Assembly: GCA_018668195.1 (NCBI GenBank)
Contig: JABITU010000146.1
Coordinates: forward strand, 1-38,037
DNA from: Tateyamaria sp.
Lineage (GTDB): Bacteria; Pseudomonadota; Alphaproteobacteria; Rhodobacterales; Rhodobacteraceae
Direction of reading: 5' to 3'
DNA: 38,037 nucleotides
Shown: piece after piece, positions 16,628 through 25,519 of the stretch
Numbering within the stretch: the stretch's first letter is position 1
How the letters are laid out: each line of letters starts with the position of its first letter
Program-made: the position numbers and the translations under genes
The notes under the pieces: model-generated
What the model saw: the letters and a program-made list of their open reading frames with translations, nothing else
The model's database searches: none
What the model was told of the DNA's origin: nothing

Positions 16628-19308
16628 TGGCGTCCGTTAATCAACTGATCGCTGTCAGTCTTGTATATGTCGCGTTTCTTTTCGCCGTTGCGTTTTTCGC
16701 CGAACGTGCGGCGGTTCGCGGGCGGCGCGGTTGGCTGGGATCACCGCTGGTCTATACACTGTCACTGTCAATCTATTGCACGGCATGGACGTTTTACCGC
16801 GCCGTGGGATACGCGGCCAGATCGGGCATGGAGTTTGTTACCATCTACCTTGGTCCAAGCTTGGTCATGATCGGTTGGTGGTGGGTCTTGCGCAAACTTG
16901 TGCGAATCGGCCGCGCTCAGGGGGCCACGTCGGTGGCTGACCTAATTTCTGCGCGCTATGGCAAATCTAACGCGCTGGCCATTTTGGTAACGCTGATGGC
17001 GGTTATCGGAATGACGCCTTACATTGCGCTTCAATTGCAATCGGTGACTCTTTCGCTGTCTGTTTTTGCCCAGCCTAGCGACGCTGGACGTTTCGGCCAG
17101 GACAGCCCGGCATTCTGGGTGGCGGTGGGGTTGGCAATTTTTGCGGTGCTTTTTGGCACGCGCAACCTCAATGCCAATGAACGCCATAATGGTGTGGTGA
17201 TCGCCATCGCGGTCGAGGCAGTTGTCAAGTTGGTCGCACTGATGGCCGTTGGGGTGTTTGTTGTTTGGGGCATTGCCGGAGGTATCGGGCCCATGATGGA
17301 GCGTATCGACACTTCGCCCATCGGAGAATGGAGCGTTGATGGTCATCGCTGGGTTGCTCTTACGGCTTTGTCTGCTGCGGCGTTTTTGTGTTTGCCGCGC
17401 ATGTTTCAGGTGCTTGTGGTCGAAAATCAAGACGAGCGGCACCTGCAGATCGCAAGCTGGGCTTTTCCACTTTATCTAATGTTGATGAGTCTGTTCGTGG
17501 TGCCCATTGCTGTTGTTGGGCTTGATTTGATGCCAGAGGGGACCAACCCCGACACCTTTGTGCTGACGTTGCCACTGTCCGAGGGTCGTGTGGGGCTTGC
17601 AACACTAAGTTTTTTGGGTGGTTTTTCGTCGGCAACTTCGATGGTGATCGTTACGACACTGGCGCTTGCCACGATGGTGTCAAACCACGTTGTGATGCCT
17701 GTTTGGCTGACAACGCAGGGTGACGGGGCTACTGTGTCTGGTGATGTGCGCAACGTGGTGATTCTGGCCCGGCGAACATCAATCATGATCATCATCCTTC
17801 TGGGCTACCTCTATTATAGGTTTTCAGGAGGTGGTGCGGCCTTGGCCTCGATCGGTCTTATTTCGTTTGTGGGTGTGGCTCAATTTCTGCCTGCGATGCT
17901 GGGCGGTATATTCTGGCGCGGGGCGACCCGTAACGGTGCGCTTGGTGGCCTTATTGTTGGTTTTGCAGTTTGGATCCACTGCTCATTATTGCCCAGTTTT
18001 GGCCCCGGTGCTGTATACAGTCTGGAGATGTTCCAAGACGGGCCGATGGGGATCGCTGCGCTGCGACCGCACGCGCTCTTTGGAATCGCGGGGCTAGATT
18101 CGACCGTTCACGCCGTGATGTGGTCGCTGGCTCTCAACACGGGCGCATTCATAGCGCTGTCTCTGCTGACGTTCCCTGGGCCTTTGGAACGGTTGCAAGG
18201 AGCGCAATTCGTCAATGTGTTCGACCACTCTTCGAACATAAGGGGATGGGATGCTGCGCTCGCTACGTCCGAAGATCTGATGATCATGGCACAGCGCATT
18301 TTGGGTGCGCAGGAAGCGCAAAGGGTGTTTCGCATTGAGGCTGAAAAACAAGGATTAAAAGGGCACTTGGCTGAACCAACACAAAGCTTTTTACAGCATC
18401 TGGAACGGGAACTGGCAGCGTCGGTCGGATCGGCGACAGCACATGCGATGATCAGTCAATTGGTGGGCGGTGCGTCGGTGTCGGTTGAGGATCTGATGGC
18501 GGTGGCAGACGAATCTGCACAGATTATGGAATACTCGATCCGACTTGAGGCAAAATCCTCCGAACTCAGCCGAACTGCGCGTCAGTTGCGAGAAGCGAAT
18601 GACAAGTTAACAGCCCTTTCGGTTCAAAAAGATGCATTTCTCAGTCAAATCAGTCATGAGTTGCGCACACCAATGACTTCGATCCGGTCATTTACGGAAA
18701 TCCTGAGGGACACAGAAGGATTGGGACAGTTTGAAAAAACGAAATACGCGTCGATCATCCATGGTGAAACGATCAGACTGACACGTCTGCTCGATGATTT
18801 ACTTGACCTCAGCGTTCTGGAGAATGGACAGGTCAGCCTAAATTGTGAAAAGGGCAATCTAAATGATGTTCTGGAAAAGGCAGTGCTGACGGCCCAGGTT
18901 GGTGCCAACCGATCCTTAACCGTCAGGAGGCGGCGTCTGGAAAAAACTGTGTTGCTCAATACGGATCTGGATCGGCTTAACCAAGTTTTTATCAACCTCA
19001 TTACCAATGCCCAGAAATACTGTGAGGCCGAGGATCCGGTGTTGACCATCGAATTGCAACGCAGTGGGGACAATCTGTCTGTTGTATTTGGTGACAATGG
19101 CATGCCGATCCCGGAAACGTCGCGGGCTGTAATCTTTGAGAAATTTGCCCGTGTACAGGACAATGAAGGCTCTGGTGCGGGTCTCGGCTTGGCTATTTGC
19201 CGAGAGATCATGACACGACTGGGAGGCGACATCTGGTATGAGCCGCGTGTCGGGGGCAATGCATTTGTGGTACGTTTACCGCAGATTGAGGCACTTGCCG
19301 CGCAATAA
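16627..19308 (+). CDS. Sodium/solute symporter-domain sensor histidine kinase (CrbS/CbrA-like)
   Basis: 893 residues. The first ~520 form an SSS (SLC5-like) transporter domain with about 13 helices, including YCTAWTFYRAVGYAARSGME, GATSVADLISARYGK and GGFSSATSMVIVTTLALAT. A linker with a coiled coil (about 630-665) leads to HisKA with the phosphoacceptor His677 in SQISHELRTPMTSI, then the N box NQVFINLITNAQKYC and the G2 box GSGAGLGLAICREI. The G1 box reads DNGMPIP and lacks the second Gly of DxGxG. No PAS domain is seen. CrbS-type kinases couple solute sensing or transport to control of acetate use. It should phosphorylate the receiver encoded upstream. Confidence 0.92.
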   Translation: MASVNQLIAVSLVYVAFLFAVAFFAERAAVRGRRGWLGSPLVYTLSLSIYCTAWTFYRAVGYAARSGMEFVTIYLGPSLVMIGWWWVLRKLVRIGRAQGATSVADLISARYGKSNALAILVTLMAVIGMTPYIALQLQSVTLSLSVFAQPSDAGRFGQDSPAFWVAVGLAIFAVLFGTRNLNANERHNGVVIAIAVEAVVKLVALMAVGVFVVWGIAGGIGPMMERIDTSPIGEWSVDGHRWVALTALSAAAFLCLPRMFQVLVVENQDERHLQIASWAFPLYLMLMSLFVVPIAVVGLDLMPEGTNPDTFVLTLPLSEGRVGLATLSFLGGFSSATSMVIVTTLALATMVSNHVVMPVWLTTQGDGATVSGDVRNVVILARRTSIMIIILLGYLYYRFSGGGAALASIGLISFVGVAQFLPAMLGGIFWRGATRNGALGGLIVGFAVWIHCSLLPSFGPGAVYSLEMFQDGPMGIAALRPHALFGIAGLDSTVHAVMWSLALNTGAFIALSLLTFPGPLERLQGAQFVNVFDHSSNIRGWDAALATSEDLMIMAQRILGAQEAQRVFRIEAEKQGLKGHLAEPTQSFLQHLERELAASVGSATAHAMISQLVGGASVSVEDLMAVADESAQIMEYSIRLEAKSSELSRTARQLREANDKLTALSVQKDAFLSQISHELRTPMTSIRSFTEILRDTEGLGQFEKTKYASIIHGETIRLTRLLDDLLDLSVLENGQVSLNCEKGNLNDVLEKAVLTAQVGANRSLTVRRRRLEKTVLLNTDLDRLNQVFINLITNAQKYCEAEDPVLTIELQRSGDNLSVVFGDNGMPIPETSRAVIFEKFARVQDNEGSGAGLGLAICREIMTRLGGDIWYEPRVGGNAFVVRLPQIEALAAQ

Positions 19309-19339
19309 AGCGATAAAAATGAATAGGGTGAATAAAGTG

Positions 19340-19352
19340 ATTGGTAACCAAT
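19340..19352. promoter_or_regulatory. Short palindrome upstream of the FliM-like gene
   Basis: ATTGGT-A-ACCAAT is a perfect 6-bp inverted repeat with a one-base centre, in the 77-bp gap between the kinase and the FliM-like gene. No T-run follows, so an operator is more likely than a terminator. Function unknown. Confidence 0.3.
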
Positions 19353-19385
19353 TCCAGCTATTCCTGAATACTTATTAACAAGACC

Positions 19386-20672
19386 ATGCGGTCGACAGAG
19401 GATATGGGCCAAACTAAGTCACAATCAGTTCTGGGGCGTATTGCAACGGCAGGGCGCGAGGATCATCAGGCGCGCGCCATGACCTTGCAAAAAGCTGTGC
19501 GCGTGACAATGGCCAAGGTTGCAGATGCGCTTATGGATTTGCCGCTGTCCGTGATTGGCGTTGTGATGCAAAGCGTGGCGGGTGATGCGCTGGCCGAAAT
19601 GCTGGCCGAAGATGCGTTGCTGGTGCTTCTTGACGGCCCGCGCATGGCGCAGGGTGCTGTCATTGTCGATCCTGTGCTGGTGGGTGGTCTTATTCAGCAA
19701 CAAACCATTGGTTCAGTGCGCCCCGATGCGGGCCAGACACGCGCAATGACACGGACCGATGCCGCTATTTGTGCGCCACTTCTGGATTCGCTCTTCGAAA
19801 AAGTCGCTGATCTTGTGGAAACTGACGAAGACACTGAATTGGTGACTGGCTTTCGCTTTGGTGCCAAGGCCGAAGATGCGCGCGCATTGAGTATCGCATT
19901 GGACGCGGACGACTACACTATTTTGCGGATGACGCTCGATATGGCTCGTGGGACCCGGCAGGGTGAGATGATGGTGATCTTGCCGAAACCCGATCCAATG
20001 GCTCAGATCATAGATTCTGACGAGTCAACAGATGGCAGTGCGACTAGCCCTGCTAATCTGACCAATGCGGTGATGGGTGTAAATGCCGATCTGAAGATGG
20101 TGTTATGCCGCTTGAACCTGACGCTTGGAGAGGTCCAGGCGTGGAAGCCCGGCGTGGTTCTTCAAATGCCTGCGGGGCAGTTTCCAAATGTACAAATGAC
20201 CACAGTTACCGGCCATATTATAGGTCAGGGCACTGTTGGCCATTTGGACGGAGCACGCGCAGTAAAACCGAAGCGCCAACCGCTTCATGCGACTCAACCA
20301 CTGCGTCGCGAGACGGATGAGGACCTTGTCGATATGCCGGATATAAAGGGCATCGGAGGCGACTTTAACCCTGAAAATACCGGAGGGTCAGAACGCGTAC
20401 AACTTGATGCATCAATGGGTGGCCCTGTCGATAATCTTCCACAACTTGATGACTTGCCTGATCTTTCTGCCGAATCGAACGGTGTACAGGCGATACCAGA
20501 CATTGACCTGCCTGCTTTGGACGACTTGCCCGACCTTGCAGATATGCCCGAACTTGGCGATTTGTCTGCTTCGGAGGGTGAGCTGCCGCCCCTGCCTGAC
20601 CTTCCTGAGCTGGATGATTTACCGGACCTTGCGGATTTTCCTGAACTCGCTCGAATGCAGGCTGCAGACTAA
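19386..20672 (+). CDS. FliM/FliN-family (SpoA) protein with acidic Pro-Leu repeat tail
   Basis: 428 residues. Residues about 10-300 resemble the FliM-like proteins of Rhodobacteraceae: an N-terminal helical part (ARAMTLQKAVRVTMAKVADA), LLVLLDGPRMAQGAVIVDPV, FRFGAKAEDARALSIALDAD and a SpoA-like C-terminal segment (NADLKMVLCRLNLTLGEVQA ... TVTGHIIGQGTVGHLDG). The last ~80 residues are an acidic tail with repeated D-L-P-x-L motifs (DDLPDL three times). Such proteins are annotated as flagellar motor switch components, but no other flagellar gene is nearby. The start could instead be ATG 19404, which directly follows GAGGAT. It may be co-transcribed with the sensor kinase. Role uncertain. Confidence 0.75.
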   Translation: MRSTEDMGQTKSQSVLGRIATAGREDHQARAMTLQKAVRVTMAKVADALMDLPLSVIGVVMQSVAGDALAEMLAEDALLVLLDGPRMAQGAVIVDPVLVGGLIQQQTIGSVRPDAGQTRAMTRTDAAICAPLLDSLFEKVADLVETDEDTELVTGFRFGAKAEDARALSIALDADDYTILRMTLDMARGTRQGEMMVILPKPDPMAQIIDSDESTDGSATSPANLTNAVMGVNADLKMVLCRLNLTLGEVQAWKPGVVLQMPAGQFPNVQMTTVTGHIIGQGTVGHLDGARAVKPKRQPLHATQPLRRETDEDLVDMPDIKGIGGDFNPENTGGSERVQLDASMGGPVDNLPQLDDLPDLSAESNGVQAIPDIDLPALDDLPDLADMPELGDLSASEGELPPLPDLPELDDLPDLADFPELARMQAAD

Positions 20673-20702
20673 GGGTGCATGATCGGGCGTAAAGTGTTGC
20701 CG

Positions 20703-21131
20703 CTAATCCGCGTTGGCAATCGCGTCGAGAGTGGCACGTAGATTGTCAAGGTTGTAGCCGCCAGTGCGGGCTGCAGCTAGGATATCATCGACGGGCATGG
20801 CACCGGCTTGGCCTAAGGCCCAAACTATAGTGGAGCGTGTTCCGGATGCGCAATATGCGAGCACAGGCCCAGTATTTCCCGCCACGTGATCTGCATGTAA
20901 GCGTATATTTTGGGGCGTCAGAGTTTGGTGCGTCAGCGGTAATCGTACAAAGGCGAGGCCCGCTAATTTGGCTGCAGCCTCCATGATATCCGCCTGAAGG
21001 GAGGGCGGTACTTCCTCATCTGGACGGTTGTTGATGATGGTTGTGAAACCAGCAGCGACAAGGTCTTCCATGTCTGCGGGCTCAATTTGAGGGGCGACAC
21101 TATAGCTGGGCGTGATTGTTCTGATATCCAT
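20703..21131 (-). CDS. TIGR01244/DUF442 family sulfurtransferase- or phosphatase-like protein
   Basis: 142 residues. The sequence follows the TIGR01244 pattern: SVAPQIEPADMEDLVAAGFT, TTIINNRPDEEVP, and the active-site loop LAYCASGTRS with Cys94 and Arg99. The loop resembles that of rhodanese and dual-specificity phosphatases. In other bacteria the domain occurs alone or fused to a persulfide dioxygenase-like beta-lactamase (Blh), linked to sulfide oxidation. Here it stands alone and convergent to the FliM-like gene. The true substrate is unknown. Confidence 0.9.
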   Translation of the reverse strand: MDIRTITPSYSVAPQIEPADMEDLVAAGFTTIINNRPDEEVPPSLQADIMEAAAKLAGLAFVRLPLTHQTLTPQNIRLHADHVAGNTGPVLAYCASGTRSTIVWALGQAGAMPVDDILAAARTGGYNLDNLRATLDAIANAD

Positions 21132-21284
21132 GAGTGCAAGGAGTAAGCCGGGTTCATCGCAGTGTCCAGCAGCGCATCAAGTTCGGTGCTCTTAAAGCGA
21201 ACTGCCCAAGTCTTTCCCTAGAAAAATCAGCAAAATCGTCTGACATAAATTTCAGGTGTTGAGCGACGCAGAATTGTGCCAAAT

Positions 21285-21527
21285 CTATTTCAGAAAAATA
21301 CCAACAATTACAAACATCAGCCCGATAACAGAGAGAAACAGTGCGCCAAGATTGCGGGGCAATACCCGTTGTAGGACGGCACGCATAGCGGCATCGTCCA
21401 GCTTTGCTTTTCGTGCGCGAAAAACCGTTACCACACACCAGCCAAGACCAAACAGGCCAAGGACTGACAGCGATGCCCCGCCCCAGATCATGCCGTTAAG
21501 CAGAACGTTCGATGTGCTTTGTTCCAT
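21285..21527 (-). CDS. Small membrane protein, two helices
   Basis: 80 residues from ATG 21527. Two hydrophobic helices (about LLNGMIWGGASLSVLGLFGL and LGALFLSVIGLMFVIVGIF) flank a basic cytoplasmic segment (FRARKAKLDDAAMRAVLQRV). No family recognised. In-frame starts at 21557 or 21626 would add up to 33 residues with no hydrophobic signal and no better ribosome binding site, so the shorter form is preferred. Divergent from gapR. Probably a real gene given its coherent topology, but function is unknown. Confidence 0.6.
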   Translation of the reverse strand: MEQSTSNVLLNGMIWGGASLSVLGLFGLGWCVVTVFRARKAKLDDAAMRAVLQRVLPRNLGALFLSVIGLMFVIVGIFLK

Positions 21528-21646
21528 GCGGCTCAGGTATCGCAGCGTGACACCCATGGCAAGCGGATGCAATCCTGACTTCTCCTCTTGCAGCAATCCC
21601 GACACGGGGCTATCCAGCAAGTCCATTTATCGCTCAGGAGACCCCA

Positions 21647-21910
21647 ATGTCAGATACCGCGACCAATGCCGAAAGCTACCGGGTCACAGCCGACGAACTG
21701 CGCCAGTTCATTGAACGCTACGAGCGACTGGAAATGGAAAAAAAAGATATCGCCGATCAGCAAAAAGAGGTGATGGCGGAGGCCAAGGGGCGTGGCTATG
21801 ACACGCGGGTCATACGTAAGGTCATTGCACTGCGCAAACGTGACAAAGACGATATCGCCGAAGAAGAGGCTGTACTTGAAATGTACAAAGAAGCGTTGGG
21901 CATGGGCTAA
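21647..21910 (+). CDS. gapR: GapR (DUF2312) nucleoid-associated protein
   Basis: 87 residues, fully within the DUF2312/GapR family: YRVTADELRQFIERYERLEM, EKKDIADQQKEVMAEAKGRG, YDTRVIRKVIALRKRDKDD and an acidic end. The protein is predicted all-helical with basic patches. In Caulobacter GapR clamps overtwisted, AT-rich DNA ahead of polymerases and helps topoisomerases. An AGGAG ribosome binding site lies upstream of ATG. It is monocistronic in this window. A marker of Alphaproteobacteria. Confidence 0.95.
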   Translation: MSDTATNAESYRVTADELRQFIERYERLEMEKKDIADQQKEVMAEAKGRGYDTRVIRKVIALRKRDKDDIAEEEAVLEMYKEALGMG

Positions 21911-22157
21911 GACAGACCGTATGCTAGCAACAGTATAATTTTACATGCTGGGTCGACCGGTATGAATAACTGTCTCTCTTGTACCGCTGGCTTGGCAGTG
22001 ACAGATGGTCACGCGATTTGGTCACACCAATGTTCTCAAAATGCGTTTCGGAAGCTCAAAGTGTCAATTATTTCCTAAACATGGGCGTTAAACGACCATG
22101 ATTAATTAAATTGTTTTGAAGCGCAGTGTCCGGCGCGCAAAGCCCATCGCCTAGCTC

Positions 22158-23033
22158 TTAGGGCGTAACAAATGTGACGCCTGACATGCCGGCAATTGCC
22201 GCAATGTCTTGCTCATAAATACTGGTCATGTTGTCAATTATCGCTTCGCTCCATCCGGGAGCATTCAGTTCTTCTTCGATTTCTGCTTCGATTGCATATT
22301 TGTCCAGAAACACACTAATCACCTTGCGCTTTTGCATCTCTGGCATGTTTGGGTGGGATGCGATGTAGCTTTCGAAGCGTTGCATCCCTTCTTTGCTCAT
22401 GATTTTGGACAAAAGGTCAAAACCACCAATTATCTTTTCTTCACGCTCAAAGCCGGCCATCTCACGGATGATCTGAGCCCACAGTATCGGCATATCCTCA
22501 AAGCACCAGGTCGTAATCGATATGGTGGGGGCCGCAGCGCGAAGCGCGGTGAATGTGTCGGACCAGCGAATAGTAAAAGGATCTGCACCGCGCAGAAATT
22601 CTGGCATGTTCTCCTGCGGCGAGTCATTAAAGAGCGCGGGCAGGAATGTTGCCGGGTTGCGGATTGCCAGAAACAGCTCAATATCGTCATGAGCGAACAA
22701 AGTCGCAATCTTTTCGACGCGCTCAGGCGCCATCGCGTAGATCAATCCACCTCGCACGCAAGCGCGGGGTGGGCCGAACAGAAACATATGAGACAAGATA
22801 ACCCGATCTGCGTCTTCTTCGTCTAGGATCATGTCCAAAAGAACTTCGCCAGCATCTGGAGCTGCCGGGTGATCCTGCATCGCTATCAGAGTTTTGCGTA
22901 GCAATGTTCGGTATTTGCTGGGTCCGGGTATCGTCACGCCACTACGAGCGAAACGTTCCTTGTTGCGCAGCAGGCAACGGAAAAGCCGATCGCTCTCAGT
23001 AAAATGTGCGCCTGCATGAAGAACCAGTTGCAT
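22158..23033 (-). CDS. Sulfotransferase-like protein of the type seen in Rhodobacteraceae
   Basis: 291 residues from ATG 23033 (MQLVLHAGAHFTESDRLFRC). The N-terminus resembles the PAPS-binding loop of bacterial sulfotransferase-like proteins (consensus LHxGxHKTGT), but the key Lys and the following Thr/Ser run are replaced (HFTESDR), so classic PAPS binding is doubtful. Further conserved-looking stretches are RSGVTIPGPSKYRTLLRK, SHMFLFGPPRACVRGG and IELFLAIRNPATFLPALFND. Function is unknown; it may be a degenerate sulfotransferase. An in-frame extension to 23078 lacks support. The 247 bp downstream (21911-22157) hold no gene I recognise. Confidence 0.65.
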   Translation of the reverse strand: MQLVLHAGAHFTESDRLFRCLLRNKERFARSGVTIPGPSKYRTLLRKTLIAMQDHPAAPDAGEVLLDMILDEEDADRVILSHMFLFGPPRACVRGGLIYAMAPERVEKIATLFAHDDIELFLAIRNPATFLPALFNDSPQENMPEFLRGADPFTIRWSDTFTALRAAAPTISITTWCFEDMPILWAQIIREMAGFEREEKIIGGFDLLSKIMSKEGMQRFESYIASHPNMPEMQKRKVISVFLDKYAIEAEIEEELNAPGWSEAIIDNMTSIYEQDIAAIAGMSGVTFVTP

Positions 23034-23284
23034 AATGACTTGCGTGCCTATCGTCCGATTTGTGTTTGGTCGAAGCATAGCCCATTTGAAATGGCTGAGC
23101 AGCCCGGTTTGCGTTGTAGTATTTATAGATAACCGTGTGTAGCAGCCTCAGGACTGCAGATCAGTTCTAATGTACCGCTTCCGCGCGTCACATGGACTGT
23201 TGCAGGGGCTTTTCAAGACGGACATTTTTTCAAGTATCCTTATCCAGCAAGTAGCCCACGCTAAAAAGGTTACTTGTGGCGGTA

Positions 23285-24766
23285 TTATTCTGCTGCCTTT
23301 ATTTCGAAACCCTTTTGAATCATGTCAGCAGGCTCGACCGGATATTCGCCGCTAAAGCATGCGTCGCAGTATTGTGGTTGGTTGGGGTTTCTGCCCTCTG
23401 CTTCGCCCACGGCCCGATATAGACCATCAAGAGAGATGAACTTGAGGCTGTCGACACCCAGATGTTCAGTCATTTCTTCTTCTGACATGGTGGCGGCGAG
23501 TAATTTTTCGCGTTGCGGAGTGTCTACGCCGTAAAAGCACGGCCAAGCTGTGGGAGGGGACGCGATGCGGAAGTGCACTTCGGCAGCACCCGCATCGAGT
23601 ATCATTTCCTTGATTTTGCGGCTGGTGGTGCCGCGCACCACAGAATCGTCCACAAGGATCACCCGCTTGCCTCGAATTAGGGCGCGGTTGACGTTCAGCT
23701 TAAGGCGCACCCCCATGTTTCGGATGCTTTCGGTAGGCTCGATGAATGTGCGCCCAACATATTGGTTGCGGATGATGCCCATGGCATAGGGAATGCCGGA
23801 TTCCAAAGAAAAACCTATGGCTGCGGGTGTGCCACTGTCAGGAACTGGGCAAACAAGATCTGCCTCAACGGGTGATTCCTTGGCCAGCTCGCGGCCAATG
23901 TTTTCGCGTGTCTCGTACACGCTTCTGCCACCAAGAATGCTGTCAGGGCGGCTGAAGTAGACGTGCTCAAATATGCAAAAGCGTGACTTTTTTGGACGAA
24001 ATGGAAAGCGGCTTTCGATGCCTTTGTCGGTGATCACAACCATCTCTCCGGGTTCGATCTCACGCACAAATTCTGCGCCAATGATGTCGAGCGCGCAGGT
24101 CTCTGAGCTCAGCACGTGGCCCCCGGGCAGACGACCCAGCATCAGGGGGCGCACCCCCAAAGGATCGCGCACGCCAATCAGCTTGGTGCGCGTCATGGCA
24201 ACCACGGAAAACGCCCCTTCGACCCGGCGCAATGCGTCCTCCATGCGTTCGGGGATATTGCGTTGCAGCGAACGCGCCATCAAATGGATGATACATTCGC
24301 TGTCTGACGAGCTCTGAAAAATCGAGCCGCGTTCGATCAATTCACGACGCAGAGCTTCGGCGTTGGTTATATTGCCGTTATGTGCGATCGCAGCACCGCC
24401 CATCGCGAATTCACCAAAGAACGGTTGCACATCGCGAATCGCAGTTTGCCCTTTGGAACCTGAAGTCGAGTACCGCACATGGCCGATGGCCAGTGGCCCA
24501 GGCAGCGTTTCCATAATGGACTGCGACGTAAAGTTGTCGCGGACATAGCCAAATCGTCGGGCCGAATTAAATCCATGGGCCGCGTCGTACGACACGATAC
24601 CACCGGCTTCTTGGCCGCGATGTTGAAGGGCGTGCAATCCAAGTGCCACAAAGTTGGCTGCGTCCATGGTACCAAGGACACCAAAAACCCCACACTCTTC
24701 CTTAAGCTTGTCGCCATCTTCGATACCGCGCAAGGCATCAAAGTCAAAAGGGTGCGCGGGTGGCAT
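23285..24766 (-). CDS. purF: Amidophosphoribosyltransferase
   Basis: 493 residues from ATG 24766 (MPPAHPFDFD). PurF makes phosphoribosylamine from PRPP and glutamine, the first committed step of purine synthesis. After a 24-residue propeptide the nucleophile Cys25 stands in EECGVFG; the glutaminase domain shows LGLHALQHRGQEAGG and RFGYVRDNFT, and the phosphoribosyltransferase domain has the PRPP loop VILVDDSVVRGTT. The start was chosen by the usual family N-terminus; an in-frame GTG at 24838 is possible. Last gene of the minus-strand run after cvpA, a classic purF-cvpA neighbourhood. The 206 bp beyond its stop (23079-23284) show no gene. Confidence 0.97.
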   Translation of the reverse strand: MPPAHPFDFDALRGIEDGDKLKEECGVFGVLGTMDAANFVALGLHALQHRGQEAGGIVSYDAAHGFNSARRFGYVRDNFTSQSIMETLPGPLAIGHVRYSTSGSKGQTAIRDVQPFFGEFAMGGAAIAHNGNITNAEALRRELIERGSIFQSSSDSECIIHLMARSLQRNIPERMEDALRRVEGAFSVVAMTRTKLIGVRDPLGVRPLMLGRLPGGHVLSSETCALDIIGAEFVREIEPGEMVVITDKGIESRFPFRPKKSRFCIFEHVYFSRPDSILGGRSVYETRENIGRELAKESPVEADLVCPVPDSGTPAAIGFSLESGIPYAMGIIRNQYVGRTFIEPTESIRNMGVRLKLNVNRALIRGKRVILVDDSVVRGTTSRKIKEMILDAGAAEVHFRIASPPTAWPCFYGVDTPQREKLLAATMSEEEMTEHLGVDSLKFISLDGLYRAVGEAEGRNPNQPQYCDACFSGEYPVEPADMIQKGFEIKAAE

Positions 24767-24933
24767 ACGCGCGTCGGAAGTGTCGGACAATGGGCAGCTC
24801 CGAATCCGGTTAGTTTGGGTGTCGTTTAACAACTGCACGCGAGACTGTCACGAACCTATCACAAATCATCTGCGTTTGTTCATTTCGTGTGACGCCAAAG
24901 CCGGGTTGGTAAGATCGAATTGGCTGACAGCGA

Positions 24934-25488
24934 TTACTGTTCGCAGTTGCCGACAAGGCTCTCGTATTGCCTTGTGATCCACCCCAAGGCTTGCTCAGGG
25001 TTTTGTTCTTCGATCTGAGTGGTGAAGCGACCAAACACAGCGGCAGAGCGGCTTTCATCCACCATGGTGAATTCTTCGCCCGTTATTACAGTATAATAGA
25101 CAAAGAATGCGATTGCCACCAACAGAATGCCGCGCAGGACCCCAAAAAGAAAACCCAGCCCCTGATCAATGCCGCTGACGCGTGAGCGTTGTATCAGAGA
25201 GGATAAAAGCGGTGTGAAAAGCGAGACAATTATAAGCGCGATTGCAAAGACAATGGCAAAAGCCCCAATTATGCTTAATTCACAACTATCCGAAATGAAC
25301 GTGCCTACAACTGGAATTTCGCCAACGAGTGGTTCGACCTGCGGAGCAAAAAGAAAACCCAGCACAGCAGCAGCGACCCAGCCGGCAATGGCTGTTGTTT
25401 CGCGCACAATGCCTCGACTATAAGCAAGCAACGCCGAGAGAATGATAACAGCGGCTACAATGCCATCAATGATAGTGAACCCGTCCAT
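24934..25488 (-). CDS. cvpA: CvpA family membrane protein
   Basis: 184 residues from ATG 25488 (MDGFTIIDGIVAAVIILSAL). Four hydrophobic segments, the family stretch YSRGIVRETTAIAGWVAAAV and SRVSGIDQGLGFLFGVLRGI fit CvpA, an inner-membrane protein named for colicin V production and linked to envelope integrity. It is located between radA (31 bp upstream) and purF, as in many proteobacteria. The alternative start at 25548 would lie within the end of radA and has no homology. Confidence 0.93.
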   Translation of the reverse strand: MDGFTIIDGIVAAVIILSALLAYSRGIVRETTAIAGWVAAAVLGFLFAPQVEPLVGEIPVVGTFISDSCELSIIGAFAIVFAIALIIVSLFTPLLSSLIQRSRVSGIDQGLGFLFGVLRGILLVAIAFFVYYTVITGEEFTMVDESRSAAVFGRFTTQIEEQNPEQALGWITRQYESLVGNCEQ

Positions 25489-25519
25489 GGTCCTGCCCTT
25501 TGTTCTGTTTGCGCGGCAC

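Noticed and set aside
24839..24933. Possible terminator or small RNA between cvpA and purF
   Set aside because: No stem followed by a T-run could be found; spacing is ordinary for these genes.
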